DNA of 64,000 nt from Nitrospira sp. (GTDB lineage Bacteria; Nitrospirota; Nitrospiria; Nitrospirales; Nitrospiraceae), in the NCBI GenBank assembly GCA_035968315.1, contig JAVYIN010000005.1, forward strand, positions 1 to 64,000. The letters run 5' to 3'. A program made the translations under genes and the position numbers. Positions 49,992 through 60,376 of the stretch are shown here, piece after piece (positions within the stretch are counted from its first letter, which is position 1; each line of letters starts with the position of its first letter). The notes under the pieces were generated by a model, which did no database searches, was not told the origin of the DNA, and saw only the letters and a program-made list of their open reading frames with translations.

Positions 49992-50636
49992 ATGAAGATG
50001 CATTGGACACAACGCACGCATACCCGGGCTCAAGCAATCGGCCGAATCGTGATGGCCGCAATACTCGGAATAGCTGTGATGCAAGGGGCGGTTCAACTAG
50101 CGCATGCTGAAGCCCCTGACGTGAAACTCGACTGTTCCATTTATGAAACCAAAGAGACGAATCTCGGCGCGGCATTCAAAGTAGCGCAGTTCATCTTCAA
50201 GGTCGGGCCGGAGTTCAGTTTCAGCCGGCGTTCCGGCGTGGCCTGGGACAAGGCCGTGCATGGCACCATTGCCCGGTATGTGGAGTTGTGCAATCGGTAC
50301 AACGCGGGCGCGGTCACGAAGGCGGAGTATGAGGCGCGCATGAGGGAGATTGAGGGGCTCTATAAAGAAACCAAAGAAATGGAAGCGAAGCTGTACGCCG
50401 CGACACGCCAGCGGGCACGTGATGCCGGCGATGAGCTCGAAGAGGCCCTCGGGCGTTCACGCCGCGCGCCGGCCGCTCCGACCAAGGCGAGCCTTGAAGC
50501 ATCCGTCGAAGCCCTGGCCGATCGTGTCGAGCATCTCGAGCCGATCGGTCAGCCGTTGAAACCGGCATCGCCGTGCAAGCCTCCGGACATGCTGGGCTCG
50601 CCGGGGGTGTCACCCGATCCTGGGCGATCCTGCTAA
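49992..50636 (+). CDS. Exported helical protein of unknown function
   Basis: A 214-residue protein with a signal peptide ending in LAHAEAP. The mature part has a short Cys-containing segment (KLDCSIYETKETN). A helical charged region follows (EYEARMREIEGLYKETKEME). A Pro-rich tail with two cysteines ends the protein. No family is recognised. The gene follows the protease after eight bases and precedes the activator gene by ten, so all three are probably translated from one mRNA. Confidence 0.6.
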   Translation: MKMHWTQRTHTRAQAIGRIVMAAILGIAVMQGAVQLAHAEAPDVKLDCSIYETKETNLGAAFKVAQFIFKVGPEFSFSRRSGVAWDKAVHGTIARYVELCNRYNAGAVTKAEYEARMREIEGLYKETKEMEAKLYAATRQRARDAGDELEEALGRSRRAPAAPTKASLEASVEALADRVEHLEPIGQPLKPASPCKPPDMLGSPGVSPDPGRSC

Positions 50637-50646
50637 TAGAAACGCG

Positions 50647-53472
50647 ATGTCGTTCAAACCAAATCATCGCTTTGTCGCAGGCCTGGATATTGGAGTGGCG
50701 TCATGTCTTATCTTGGCCGCGCTGCTGATGCTTGTGCCGGGGTTGGCGTCATCCTGGGAGGCCAGCACCTACGATCTTCGCATGCGGTGGCGAGGTGCCG
50801 GGCCTGCCACCGATAAATTGGTGATGATCGGCCGCGATGCGGAAAGCGATGCCCGATTCGGCGTCGGGATTTGGGATCGCGCTATGTTTGCGAAGGTGAT
50901 CGGCGCACTGCATCGTGCCGGCGCCACGGCGGTCGCGCTGGATTTTCATTTTGGAGACGAGAGTCCGGCTGAGCGGGGCGGAGGTGCCAGCGACCGGGCG
51001 TTGGCCGATGCGGTATCTTCCGCGGGAAATGTGCTGGTTCCTCTTCCGGTCAGTTTCGAACATGACGCCGGATCGGCGCCGACCGTCCATCTTCCGCTCA
51101 AGGACAGTCTTGCGCATATCGTCCCCACATTCGACTCAGTTATCGTGCAGGCGCTGCTCCATGCGAGCCGTGTCGCTGGTCCGATGCCTGGCCTTCTGAG
51201 CTCCGCGCGGGGCGGCGGCCACATCGGCGCGATATCCGATCCGGATGGCGTGTACCGGCGTGTGCCGACGTTTGTGAATGCCGGCGGAGTGGCGCTTCCT
51301 TCGATGGGGGTCGCGCTGGCAGCGGCGTATCTTCATGTGAAGCCGGACGCGATGCAGTTGATTCCTGGCGATTCCCTGGTGTTTCCGCATGCGACGTTAC
51401 CCGATGGCTCGCAGCGAACCCTTTCGATTCCGGTCGATCGGCAGGGGAATGTCTTGATCGACTATGCCGGCCGCTGGACGGATGGTCCGTTCCCCTATCT
51501 CTCCTTTGCCGATGTGTGGGATGCCATCAACGAAGGACGCGAGGCGGAACTGCGTGAGCAGGTGGCGGGCAAGGCGGTGCTGATCGTGCATGCGGCGTTG
51601 GGGTCGGATAAGCGGCAGACCCCGCTCGAGCTCACGGCGCCCGGCGGGTTTATCCTGGCGAATATCTTCAGCACGGTGCTCACGGGAAGCGCTCTGCGGC
51701 CGCTGCCGGATTGGGGAATCTGGATGCTCGTCGCGGTACTAGGAACGGCTGGATCCTGGTCGATGCTAGCCTGCACGCTGTGGAACGGTATCGCCGTGGC
51801 GGCTGGCCTCGGACTCGCCTATCTCGCCCTGGCCCACGTCAGTTTCTTGCTATGTGGACTTGTGCTGCCGATCGTGCTGCCGATCGCCGGGCTGGTGCTC
51901 GCGACTGGCGGCGGGCTTGTGTGGTCCCATCGGCTGAACACCGGGCGGATTCATGAATTGGAATCGGGCCTGTTGGCGTTGCATCGAGAGTTGGCGGGAC
52001 GGCAGCAATTGCTAGTCCAGCACGAGACGCGTGTCGAACAGCTGGAAGACGATCTTGAGAGCGCCAGGACAGAGGCGACGGAAGGGCAGGCGCAGACGGC
52101 GCAGTTGCGCGACATGATGGAATCCCTGCAGCGGAATTTACGCCAGGCCCAGGAGGAAGCGGCGGAAGCCCGCCAGGCGGTGACCAGCTTGCAGGCACGA
52201 TTGGATGAGGCGCGGGCGGCTGAGGTGAGTCCTGGAAAGCTTTCCAGCCTCGATGAGCGCGAATTACAGATGGAATGTGCGCGCCAGGGGATTCTCACGC
52301 GTGATCCGGGGTTATTGCGCTGTTGGAAAGATCTCCGGAAAGCCGCGCGCAGTCTGACGCCGATTCTGATTCTTGGAGAACCAGGGACAGGCAAAGAACT
52401 TTTCGCGCAGGCAGCCCACCGGTTGAGCGACCGGTCAACCGGACCATTTGTGCCGGTGAATATGGCCGCTGTTCCAGCAGATCTGTTTGAGAGCCAGCTG
52501 TTCGGGCATAAGCGAGGCTCCTTCACCGGATCGGTGAGCGACCACGATGGCTATTTTCTCCAGGCCAACAAGGGCACGATCTTTCTCGACGAAATCGGGG
52601 ATCTCCCAATGGTCCAACAAGCCAAGTTGTTGCGTGTGTTGCAGGAGGGCGTGGTCACACGCGTGGGCGACCGGAACCCCATGAAGATCGACGTGCGCGT
52701 CGTCTCCGCGACCAATAAGAATTTATTGCAAGGCATTGCCGAGGGGTGGTTTCGCGAAGATCTCTATTATCGTGTGCACGGCATTGAACTGCGGTTGCCG
52801 CCGTTGCGGGAACGGCAGGCCGATCTGCCTGAACTGGCGAAGAGTTTTATCGATCGGACGGCCGCGCAGGAAGGCCGTTCAAAGATTATGCTTTCCCAGG
52901 GGGCGCTCGATCGCCTGAAAGCGTGGCCCTGGAAGGGGAACGTACGGGAGCTGAAACGGTGTTTGGAAAACGCGGTGATCCTCGCGGACGGCGCTACGAT
53001 TATGGAAGAGGATCTTCGCCTGACTGGTCCGGCAGCAGGGGAGGCCGGCGGGCTGGCTCCAGCCGGGCCAGCCGTTGCCTTGTCCGAAGGGGACAACGAT
53101 CCGAAGAAAAGCGATACGGTTCTGTTGCGGCTTCTTCGAGAGCATAGCTTCGATCTTCAAGCCACGGCGGCCACGCTGGGCTGGGACCGCAGCACGGTCA
53201 TGCAGCGATTAAAGGGCATGTGCTTCCAGGCATTGGTGCAGCAGAAGGGCGATGAACGGGCAGCGGCCTCACGCCTCGCCGGCGATCCGGGGTTGACCAG
53301 GCTGATGGAAGTGAAGCTCAAGGAATATGTCGAACACCTGCACAAGGTCGTAGCGACCTTCCCCTCTCAAGAGGCTGCCCTCGCCGGCTGCCGCAAGCGG
53401 TTCAAGAATCTGCCGGAGCGCTATCACGAGGCGCTGGCTGAGCTGGTGCGGGTTAAGTACAGGACTGCCTAG
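50647..53472 (+). CDS. CHASE2-domain membrane sensor fused to a sigma-54-type AAA+ activator
   Basis: A 941-residue protein. An N-terminal membrane segment (~12-32) leads to a periplasmic CHASE2 domain (~35-340; DLRMRWRG, a GATAVALDFHF segment, ISDPDGVYRRVP). About three membrane segments follow (~355-425), then a long coiled coil (~435-530). The AAA+ domain has Walker A GEPGTGKE, KRGSFTGSVSDHDGYF in the GAFTGA position, Walker B GTIFLDEIGD, an arginine-finger region and GNVRELKR. The C-terminus holds an HTH-like FDLQATAATLGWDRSTVMQR segment. The GAFTGA loop is altered to GSFTGS. It probably senses an envelope signal and activates sigma-54 promoters directly from the membrane. Confidence 0.85.
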   Translation: MSFKPNHRFVAGLDIGVASCLILAALLMLVPGLASSWEASTYDLRMRWRGAGPATDKLVMIGRDAESDARFGVGIWDRAMFAKVIGALHRAGATAVALDFHFGDESPAERGGGASDRALADAVSSAGNVLVPLPVSFEHDAGSAPTVHLPLKDSLAHIVPTFDSVIVQALLHASRVAGPMPGLLSSARGGGHIGAISDPDGVYRRVPTFVNAGGVALPSMGVALAAAYLHVKPDAMQLIPGDSLVFPHATLPDGSQRTLSIPVDRQGNVLIDYAGRWTDGPFPYLSFADVWDAINEGREAELREQVAGKAVLIVHAALGSDKRQTPLELTAPGGFILANIFSTVLTGSALRPLPDWGIWMLVAVLGTAGSWSMLACTLWNGIAVAAGLGLAYLALAHVSFLLCGLVLPIVLPIAGLVLATGGGLVWSHRLNTGRIHELESGLLALHRELAGRQQLLVQHETRVEQLEDDLESARTEATEGQAQTAQLRDMMESLQRNLRQAQEEAAEARQAVTSLQARLDEARAAEVSPGKLSSLDERELQMECARQGILTRDPGLLRCWKDLRKAARSLTPILILGEPGTGKELFAQAAHRLSDRSTGPFVPVNMAAVPADLFESQLFGHKRGSFTGSVSDHDGYFLQANKGTIFLDEIGDLPMVQQAKLLRVLQEGVVTRVGDRNPMKIDVRVVSATNKNLLQGIAEGWFREDLYYRVHGIELRLPPLRERQADLPELAKSFIDRTAAQEGRSKIMLSQGALDRLKAWPWKGNVRELKRCLENAVILADGATIMEEDLRLTGPAAGEAGGLAPAGPAVALSEGDNDPKKSDTVLLRLLREHSFDLQATAATLGWDRSTVMQRLKGMCFQALVQQKGDERAAASRLAGDPGLTRLMEVKLKEYVEHLHKVVATFPSQEAALAGCRKRFKNLPERYHEALAELVRVKYRTA

Positions 53473-53975
53473 CGAGTGTGCATTCCCGTTGTTGTTCTTC
53501 CATCGATCCGCGATCAAGGTCAGATAGGGACAGGTATTCACGGCCACTAACCCAAGCACGATCCAGGATTTCTCGTGGCGTTATTAGTAAACACCGGAGT
53601 GAGTCTCCGGGGAACTGTGGGCGTTGTATAGCGGCCTCCTTCCTTCTGCAGCTACGATACTGACACTTTCCATTTCCAATCCATTAACCCATCGCCTCCC
53701 TTTCGTTTGTCCCATCAGGCTGCTGGAAGGCTTCCCGCAGCCTGCGGGGATCTCTTGATCTCCACGGCTGCGAGCCAGTTCTAATCGTGAGTATGCGCAC
53801 TTCGTTAATTGAACGAGTTATCAGTAAATTCAAATGTTTATGTGTCCATGCTCGTCGAGTTTGTCCTTCCTTCGCTAGTCGGCATGGCTGTTGCGCTAGA
53901 CCCGTTTGCAGAGAGCGCATTCCGAGGTGGAATGAAGGGGCTTCGGACAACGGGATCAACGAGACCAAGGAGGGG
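53473..53975 (+). other. Non-coding gap with hairpin and sigma-54-like site
   Basis: No supportable gene. CCGGAG/CTCCGG (53594-53610) is a small perfect hairpin that could end the activator transcript. CGGCATGGCTGTTGCG (53880-53895) has GG-N10-GC spacing and TTGC, with three mismatches to the sigma-54 consensus. It is 81 bases upstream of the lipoprotein start. An ORF extension back to 53787 is not believed because a clean ribosome site precedes 53976. Confidence 0.5.
53880..53895 (+). promoter_or_regulatory. Sigma-54-like -24/-12 element
   Basis: CGGCATGGCTGTTGCG preserves GG, CA, G, the purine and TTGC of the consensus with correct spacing. It mismatches at the first base, the C of CACG and the last base. 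It precedes the second large lipoprotein gene. Confidence 0.45.
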
Positions 53976-56111
53976 ATGATGAGGTGGATCAGGTCAAATT
54001 GGAGGCAACGGTTGGTGGTGGGGGTGCTGATTCAGTCTCTTTTGTGGTTGGGGGGCTGTGGGGCTGGTGGCGGAGGGGGGACGGTATCATTGCCAGCGGC
54101 TCAGACCGGGATGGTGACGGGGCAGGTGGTATCGGCATCGAACAATGGGGCTGTGGCTGGCGCGACGGTGAGCACCACAGCCGGTTCGACGACCTCGGCA
54201 TCGGATGGAAGTTTTACGGTGGCTGCGCCGGTTGGAGACCGGAGTGTGGTGCATGTGGAGGCGAATGGGTATGCAGAGGCCTTCCCGGTGGCCCGTGTGG
54301 TGGTCGGTGAGACGACGACGCTCGGAGTCAAGCTTCTTACGACGGGTGTCAGTACAGCCGTCAGTGTGGGGACCGGGGGCACCGTGACGGTGCCCAACTC
54401 GACGGCGCAGGTGGATCTGCCCGCCAATGGGCTGGTTCCCAAAATTGGCGGCGCGGCGGCCGGAACGGTCACTGTCTCAGTGACTCCGATCAACCCGGCA
54501 GTCGATCCCAATTTAATGCCGGGGGATTATACGGGTGTCACGGCTGGCGGGACCACGGCCATCGAGAGCTTTGGCGCGATCGTGGTCGATATTCGTGACA
54601 ATGCGGGAACGCGGTACAACCTTGCGGCGGGCAAGACCGCGACGATCCGGATTTCGCTGGGGACGCAGAATCCCAATCCTCCATCGACCATTCCGCTGTG
54701 GTATTTCGATGAGACGACCGGGCTGTGGAAGGAAGAAGGCTCGGCGACACTACAAGGATCAGCCCCTAACCAGTATTACGAAGGGAGCGTCTCGCATTTT
54801 AGCGCCTGGAATGCCGACGATCGGTTGCTGAGAACTTGGGTCGAGGGCTGCGTGAGAGATGCCAATGGTCAGCCGGTGGTGATGGCTGAGGTGAGAAGCA
54901 CAGGCATTGACTACACCGGAGTAGCTTATGCTTGGACAAATTCTGATGGCGCCTTCCGGGTCGGAGTACGGAAGGGAAGTTCGGCGACTATCAGTGTGTT
55001 ACGGTGGGACTGGAATTCATATAGCTATGAAACGATTAGTAATGCCGTCACGGTGACCTCGTCGCCGAATGACCCCACGGATTTTGTGCGAACCTTGCCC
55101 AATTGCATTGTGGTCAATCCGGGGGTCTTGACCATTACCACCTCCATGTTGGCGGGGGGCAATGTGAATGCAGGCTACAATCAGACATTAGCCGCAACCG
55201 GCGGCGTGCCGGGCTATGCCTGGAGTTTGAATGTCGGGTCGAATCCCTTGCCGGCTGGGTTGACGCTGACTGCATCCGGTGTCATTACAGGGACCCCAAC
55301 AACGGCGGGCACGACGACGATCACGGTGAAGGTCATGGATTCGGTCGGCGGGGTCGCGACCAAGCAACTGAGCCTGACGATCAGTCCGGCTGGTGTGGTG
55401 CCGATCAGCATCACGACCACTTCGCCGCTGCCGGCTGGGGTCGTTGGGTCTACATACAATTTTTCGCTGGCTGCCGCGGGGGGGACCGGTACCAGAACGT
55501 GGAGCGTGAGTGCCGGGTCGTTGCCCACAGGGTTGACGCTCAATCCGTCCACTGGGGCGATTAGCGGCACGCCTACGGTACAGGAAAACGCAACATTCAC
55601 GGTCCAAGTGGCGGATAGCGGGAATCCGCAACAGTCTGATCAAAAGCAGTTCAGCCTTACCATCAACTCGGTTTCAGGGGGCGGTGGAGGAGGGCAGTTG
55701 AGCGTGAGCAATGCCCCCGCCAGTGTCGGTGGAACATTCGTTGCCGATCCAACATATACGTCGGCAATTACGTATACGGTCGCAATAAATCCTCCTGTTG
55801 GTGTCACTGCGGTCGCCTGGGAAGAAGGCTACAATTTGAACACTGCACATTGGGAGGCTGTCGTAGTCGGATTTGACTCGGCGACTGGCAATCTGAATGC
55901 CACTACCGTGGCCTATTGGGTGTATGAAGATTTGGTCGGTGCCACAGGAACCTATTGGTACTGCGCCAATTCAACGACCTCCTGCAATATCACCGTCGAT
56001 ATGGCGGCACGCACAGTCACGTTCAATAACTCTGTGCTCAGCAGTCTGACGGGAGCCGCTGCCGTTACTTTAAATGGCACGTTGTCTTATCCGGTGCCGA
56101 CGGTACAGTGA
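53976..56111 (+). CDS. Large Ig-like repeat lipoprotein (paralogue 2)
   Basis: A 711-residue lipoprotein, ATG 53976 (or 53979) with AAGGAGG upstream. The signal peptide ends in a LGGC lipobox and a poly-Gly spacer. Domain order is the same as in the 40762 gene: regulatory-like beta domain, conserved module with DLPANGLVP and WYFDETTGLWKEEG, two putative-Ig repeats, Gly-rich linker and a C-terminal tip. The stalks are nearly identical over long stretches. The tip (~residues 575-711) is divergent but keeps two cysteines and a VTFNNSVL/VTLNGTLS ending. Ligand and exact location are unknown. Confidence 0.8.
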   Translation: MMRWIRSNWRQRLVVGVLIQSLLWLGGCGAGGGGGTVSLPAAQTGMVTGQVVSASNNGAVAGATVSTTAGSTTSASDGSFTVAAPVGDRSVVHVEANGYAEAFPVARVVVGETTTLGVKLLTTGVSTAVSVGTGGTVTVPNSTAQVDLPANGLVPKIGGAAAGTVTVSVTPINPAVDPNLMPGDYTGVTAGGTTAIESFGAIVVDIRDNAGTRYNLAAGKTATIRISLGTQNPNPPSTIPLWYFDETTGLWKEEGSATLQGSAPNQYYEGSVSHFSAWNADDRLLRTWVEGCVRDANGQPVVMAEVRSTGIDYTGVAYAWTNSDGAFRVGVRKGSSATISVLRWDWNSYSYETISNAVTVTSSPNDPTDFVRTLPNCIVVNPGVLTITTSMLAGGNVNAGYNQTLAATGGVPGYAWSLNVGSNPLPAGLTLTASGVITGTPTTAGTTTITVKVMDSVGGVATKQLSLTISPAGVVPISITTTSPLPAGVVGSTYNFSLAAAGGTGTRTWSVSAGSLPTGLTLNPSTGAISGTPTVQENATFTVQVADSGNPQQSDQKQFSLTINSVSGGGGGGQLSVSNAPASVGGTFVADPTYTSAITYTVAINPPVGVTAVAWEEGYNLNTAHWEAVVVGFDSATGNLNATTVAYWVYEDLVGATGTYWYCANSTTSCNITVDMAARTVTFNNSVLSSLTGAAAVTLNGTLSYPVPTVQ

Positions 56112-56527
56112 CCTGTTCATTGTTCTAACAGTGGGAGGTATCTGGCGAGGCATGCGGGGTTCCCGCCGCCTCGCCAGCAGGGATAGATCTGAATGGCCTG
56201 GTTGCGATTGTTGTTATGCCTGCATTAGAATGCGTCCGTTTTGCCCCTGTGGTGTTCTGCAGGTCGAGCGAATGATTCCTGTGGGGAGGGTGCTGATGGT
56301 GGTCGTTGAGCCGTGGACCTTTCTCCCTCTCTGTCATCCGCAGTCTGGCTCATTCTTTCTTCCGTGGGAATTCTCGTTCCCGCTTCCCGTTCGGTTAGGC
56401 GCGATTGAGCATTGTGCGTGGAACCACGCGCTGATGCCGCTATCGGTCTGCGCGAAGCAATTACGAGTGAATTTCGCATCAGCGCTATGGCGAGAGCAGG
56501 GCGATAATTCTGAACAGGGAGGTTCTT
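56112..56527. other. Non-coding gap after paralogue 2
   Basis: No gene is supported in these ~415 bases. They contain the terminator-like hairpin at 56142-56177 and the segment 56191-56243 related to the flank of paralogue 1. The rest shows no clear feature apart from AGGGAGG before the next ATG. Confidence 0.45.
56142..56177. terminator. Hairpin after lipoprotein paralogue 2
   Basis: CTGGCGAGG (56142-56150) pairs with CCTCGCCAG (56169-56177), and the inner GCGGG pairs with CCCGC. It is the counterpart of the hairpin that follows paralogue 1. No T-run is present. Confidence 0.6.
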
Positions 56528-56965
56528 ATGAAGGAAGCGAGGCGGAGCCTGAGTTGCGTAATGGTCATCGCGGGTGTCTGTGCCGTCAGCCTGGCGGGTG
56601 TACTGATCGGGTGTTCAGGGGAGCCCAGTGAGGCGGATCTTGAGAAGGCTGTGAAAGTGATTGCCAAGGCTGAGTTAGAAAAAACGCAGGCCTTAATGAA
56701 GCAACTTGAGAGCGATCCTCTGATGAAGTCTTTGACGAAGGGGAGCACTGCCAACCGTAATCTTGATCTCGATGATGAACTTGGCAAGATCAGCGTGAAG
56801 AAGCTCGCCTGCGCTAAGGCTGAAGGCAACCCCGGATACAACTGTGACGTGGAAATGTCCAGGCTCGGTGAAGGCGGCGCAGGCCCTCAGAAATCCCCCA
56901 TGAAGGGGCGTTTTGTGAAAAGCGATGATGGCTGGGTCATGATGATGGGGCCGCTGGGGCGGTAA
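56528..56965 (+). CDS. Small lipoprotein of unknown function
   Basis: A 145-residue lipoprotein with AGGGAGG upstream. The signal peptide ends in VLIGC followed by SGEPSEADLEKAV. A charged helix (residues ~38-65) and a LDDELGKISVKKLACAKAEG stretch follow. It then has a Cys-containing EGNPGYNCDVEM and a beta-rich KGRFVKSDDGWVMM end. No family is recognised. It follows the second large lipoprotein on the same strand. Confidence 0.6.
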   Translation: MKEARRSLSCVMVIAGVCAVSLAGVLIGCSGEPSEADLEKAVKVIAKAELEKTQALMKQLESDPLMKSLTKGSTANRNLDLDDELGKISVKKLACAKAEGNPGYNCDVEMSRLGEGGAGPQKSPMKGRFVKSDDGWVMMMGPLGR

Positions 56966-57091
56966 TGGTTTGTGAGGGCAAAGTAAGGATGTAGCGCCCT
57001 CATGTTTTATCAGGTTGTTGATGTGATGCCAGGTTTTCGGAGATCCGTTGGTGTGTGATTTGAAAGCAGTTCATTCTTGAACGGAGGGATC

Positions 57092-58510
57092 ATGAGGATT
57101 CATCGCGTGTGGTCATCCTGCGCCATTGTGCTGGCGGCTATGTCCGTGGTGTCTTGTGCGGAGGGGCAGTTCGGGCAGGTGATGCAGAATTTGGGAAAAG
57201 GAATGGCGCAGAGCATGTGCGGGGAAGGGAAGGGGCCGGTGAGTGGTGCGCCGGAATATTGCTTGTATGTGACGGATCTGCAGGTGCTTCGTGACGGAGG
57301 GGCTACAGCCGGAATTAGCCTAGTAAGCCGGACGCGTGGCCGTTATGCAATGTGGCTGACGAAAGCGTCGCTTACAGATAATTCTGGTGGAAGCTGGAGG
57401 ATAAGCAGTTCGAGCGGATTACCTCTCGGAACTCAATATTATCCATTACTGCTTGACCCAACTTCTGAAGGACAAGTGTCAATTAAATTTGCCAGTAATG
57501 ATGCTGGGGTAAGGCCAGGATCTGTATTTACTCTCGAAGGAGAGATCTATCTCCGCCAAGCTGACGCCCAAGGGAATCCTGTTGGCACGGCGGGGAGTCG
57601 AGGCTTTCGTGTTATTGGTATTCCACTGGCTCAATCGAAGCTCTCATCTCAACAAGGAAATATACTTTTGCCTTCACAAGTGAGCGGCACTCCAACACCT
57701 GATGAGGGGAAGAGTGATTCGAGGGTATCGTTGGGCAACCCTACGATTAAATCCAAGGACGTTATAGGTATAACAATTGGAATGGGTGTTACCGAGGTGA
57801 AAGATTTATTAAGTGCCAAGTTTCCGTCAAGCAGTAATTTCCCAATAAATTTTGATTCGTATGGAAAACAGTGGATTGGTCAATATGCTTCTCTGCCAGT
57901 TGCGATGATGAAGAAAAACAATACATTTGATAAAAAGGCGGATGAGGTTGTGATTGTTGACTTCTCTAATCCTCCGGTTAAGCAAGAAGTCTTGGCAGTT
58001 GCGAAGTACCAGTCTTATCCAAATGATAAGACACCAGGTCTGTTAGCGACAGAGACAGGTTTGATTGAAAAGTATGGGCAATGGGATAAAAGGGAAGAAA
58101 AGGGTGGCGCAAATTATTATTATTGGGGGATAAATTCCCAAACAAACAGTTCATGTATACCTCTTCAGCTAATAGACCCGAGCTATAGGCTCAAAGATTT
58201 AGTCAGAGGTGAGTCTGCGCAAGCAGTTATTTGTCAAGCGTATGGAACATGGGGTCAGTGCATTAAGCCAGTTAGGAACTATATTAGCCTTGATCTCTCA
58301 CTGAAGGGATGTGGGGTGCAAGCTGCTGCCTACGTTCGCTTTACTAGTAAGCAAAGCAAAGAGGTTAGTCCTGTTACAGAAATTGCAACGTTTGTTGTGG
58401 ATTTGAATAGGTTATACGATAGCGAGATTGCATTCACGGATCTCGCAGAGAAATACGAAAAAGATAAGAACCAAAAAGCGATAAGCTCAGGAGGGGCTCC
58501 AAAGCTATAA
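57092..58510 (+). CDS. Lipoprotein with atypical AT-rich body
   Basis: A 472-residue lipoprotein, ATG 57092 with GGAGGG upstream. The signal peptide ends in MSVVSC. The first ~70 codons match the GC-rich neighbourhood. From about 57300 onward the sequence is clearly AT-rich with different codon choice (AAT, TTA, ATA common). Residues ~55-180 look beta-rich (YCLYVTDLQVLRDGG, GLPLGTQYYPLLLDP, SVFTLEGEIYLRQA). Residues ~220-440 contain a GITIGMGVTEVKDLLSAKFP segment reminiscent of small periplasmic repeat domains. I cannot assign a family. It may be a recombinant of a local secretion signal with imported sequence. Confidence 0.62.
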   Translation: MRIHRVWSSCAIVLAAMSVVSCAEGQFGQVMQNLGKGMAQSMCGEGKGPVSGAPEYCLYVTDLQVLRDGGATAGISLVSRTRGRYAMWLTKASLTDNSGGSWRISSSSGLPLGTQYYPLLLDPTSEGQVSIKFASNDAGVRPGSVFTLEGEIYLRQADAQGNPVGTAGSRGFRVIGIPLAQSKLSSQQGNILLPSQVSGTPTPDEGKSDSRVSLGNPTIKSKDVIGITIGMGVTEVKDLLSAKFPSSSNFPINFDSYGKQWIGQYASLPVAMMKKNNTFDKKADEVVIVDFSNPPVKQEVLAVAKYQSYPNDKTPGLLATETGLIEKYGQWDKREEKGGANYYYWGINSQTNSSCIPLQLIDPSYRLKDLVRGESAQAVICQAYGTWGQCIKPVRNYISLDLSLKGCGVQAAAYVRFTSKQSKEVSPVTEIATFVVDLNRLYDSEIAFTDLAEKYEKDKNQKAISSGGAPKL

Positions 58511-58627
58511 GGAATACATCTAGGGTGAGGAATATTAACAACGGATTAGTTCGCCTGCCTTCAAGTCGCGCTTCTCTGTGAGCTGTTGTTGGTACGCTCT
58601 GATGGTCGGGCAGAGGGGGTTATGAAA

Positions 58628-58666
58628 CACGAAGGCCCCGGGGGTGATCCCGCCGGGGCCTTCGTG
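58628..58666 (-). terminator. Strong intrinsic terminator of groESL
   Basis: CACGAAGGCCCCGG (58628-58641) and CCGGGGCCTTCGTG (58653-58666) form a perfect 14-bp stem with an 11-base loop. On the minus strand it is followed by TTTC. It lies about 30 bases behind the groEL stop. Confidence 0.75.
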
Positions 58667-58697
58667 GCTGAAAGCCGATGGCTTCCTAGCGCTTCTC

Positions 58698-60347
<1,650 letters not shown>

Positions 60348-60376
60348 TTAGTTCAGTCGTCGTCTTGTGAGTCAAA

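Noticed and set aside
53787-53975. N-terminal extension of the second large lipoprotein
   Set aside because: The extension is Cys/Arg-rich, contains a sigma-54-like site, and would bury the signal peptide. ATG 53976 has a good ribosome site.
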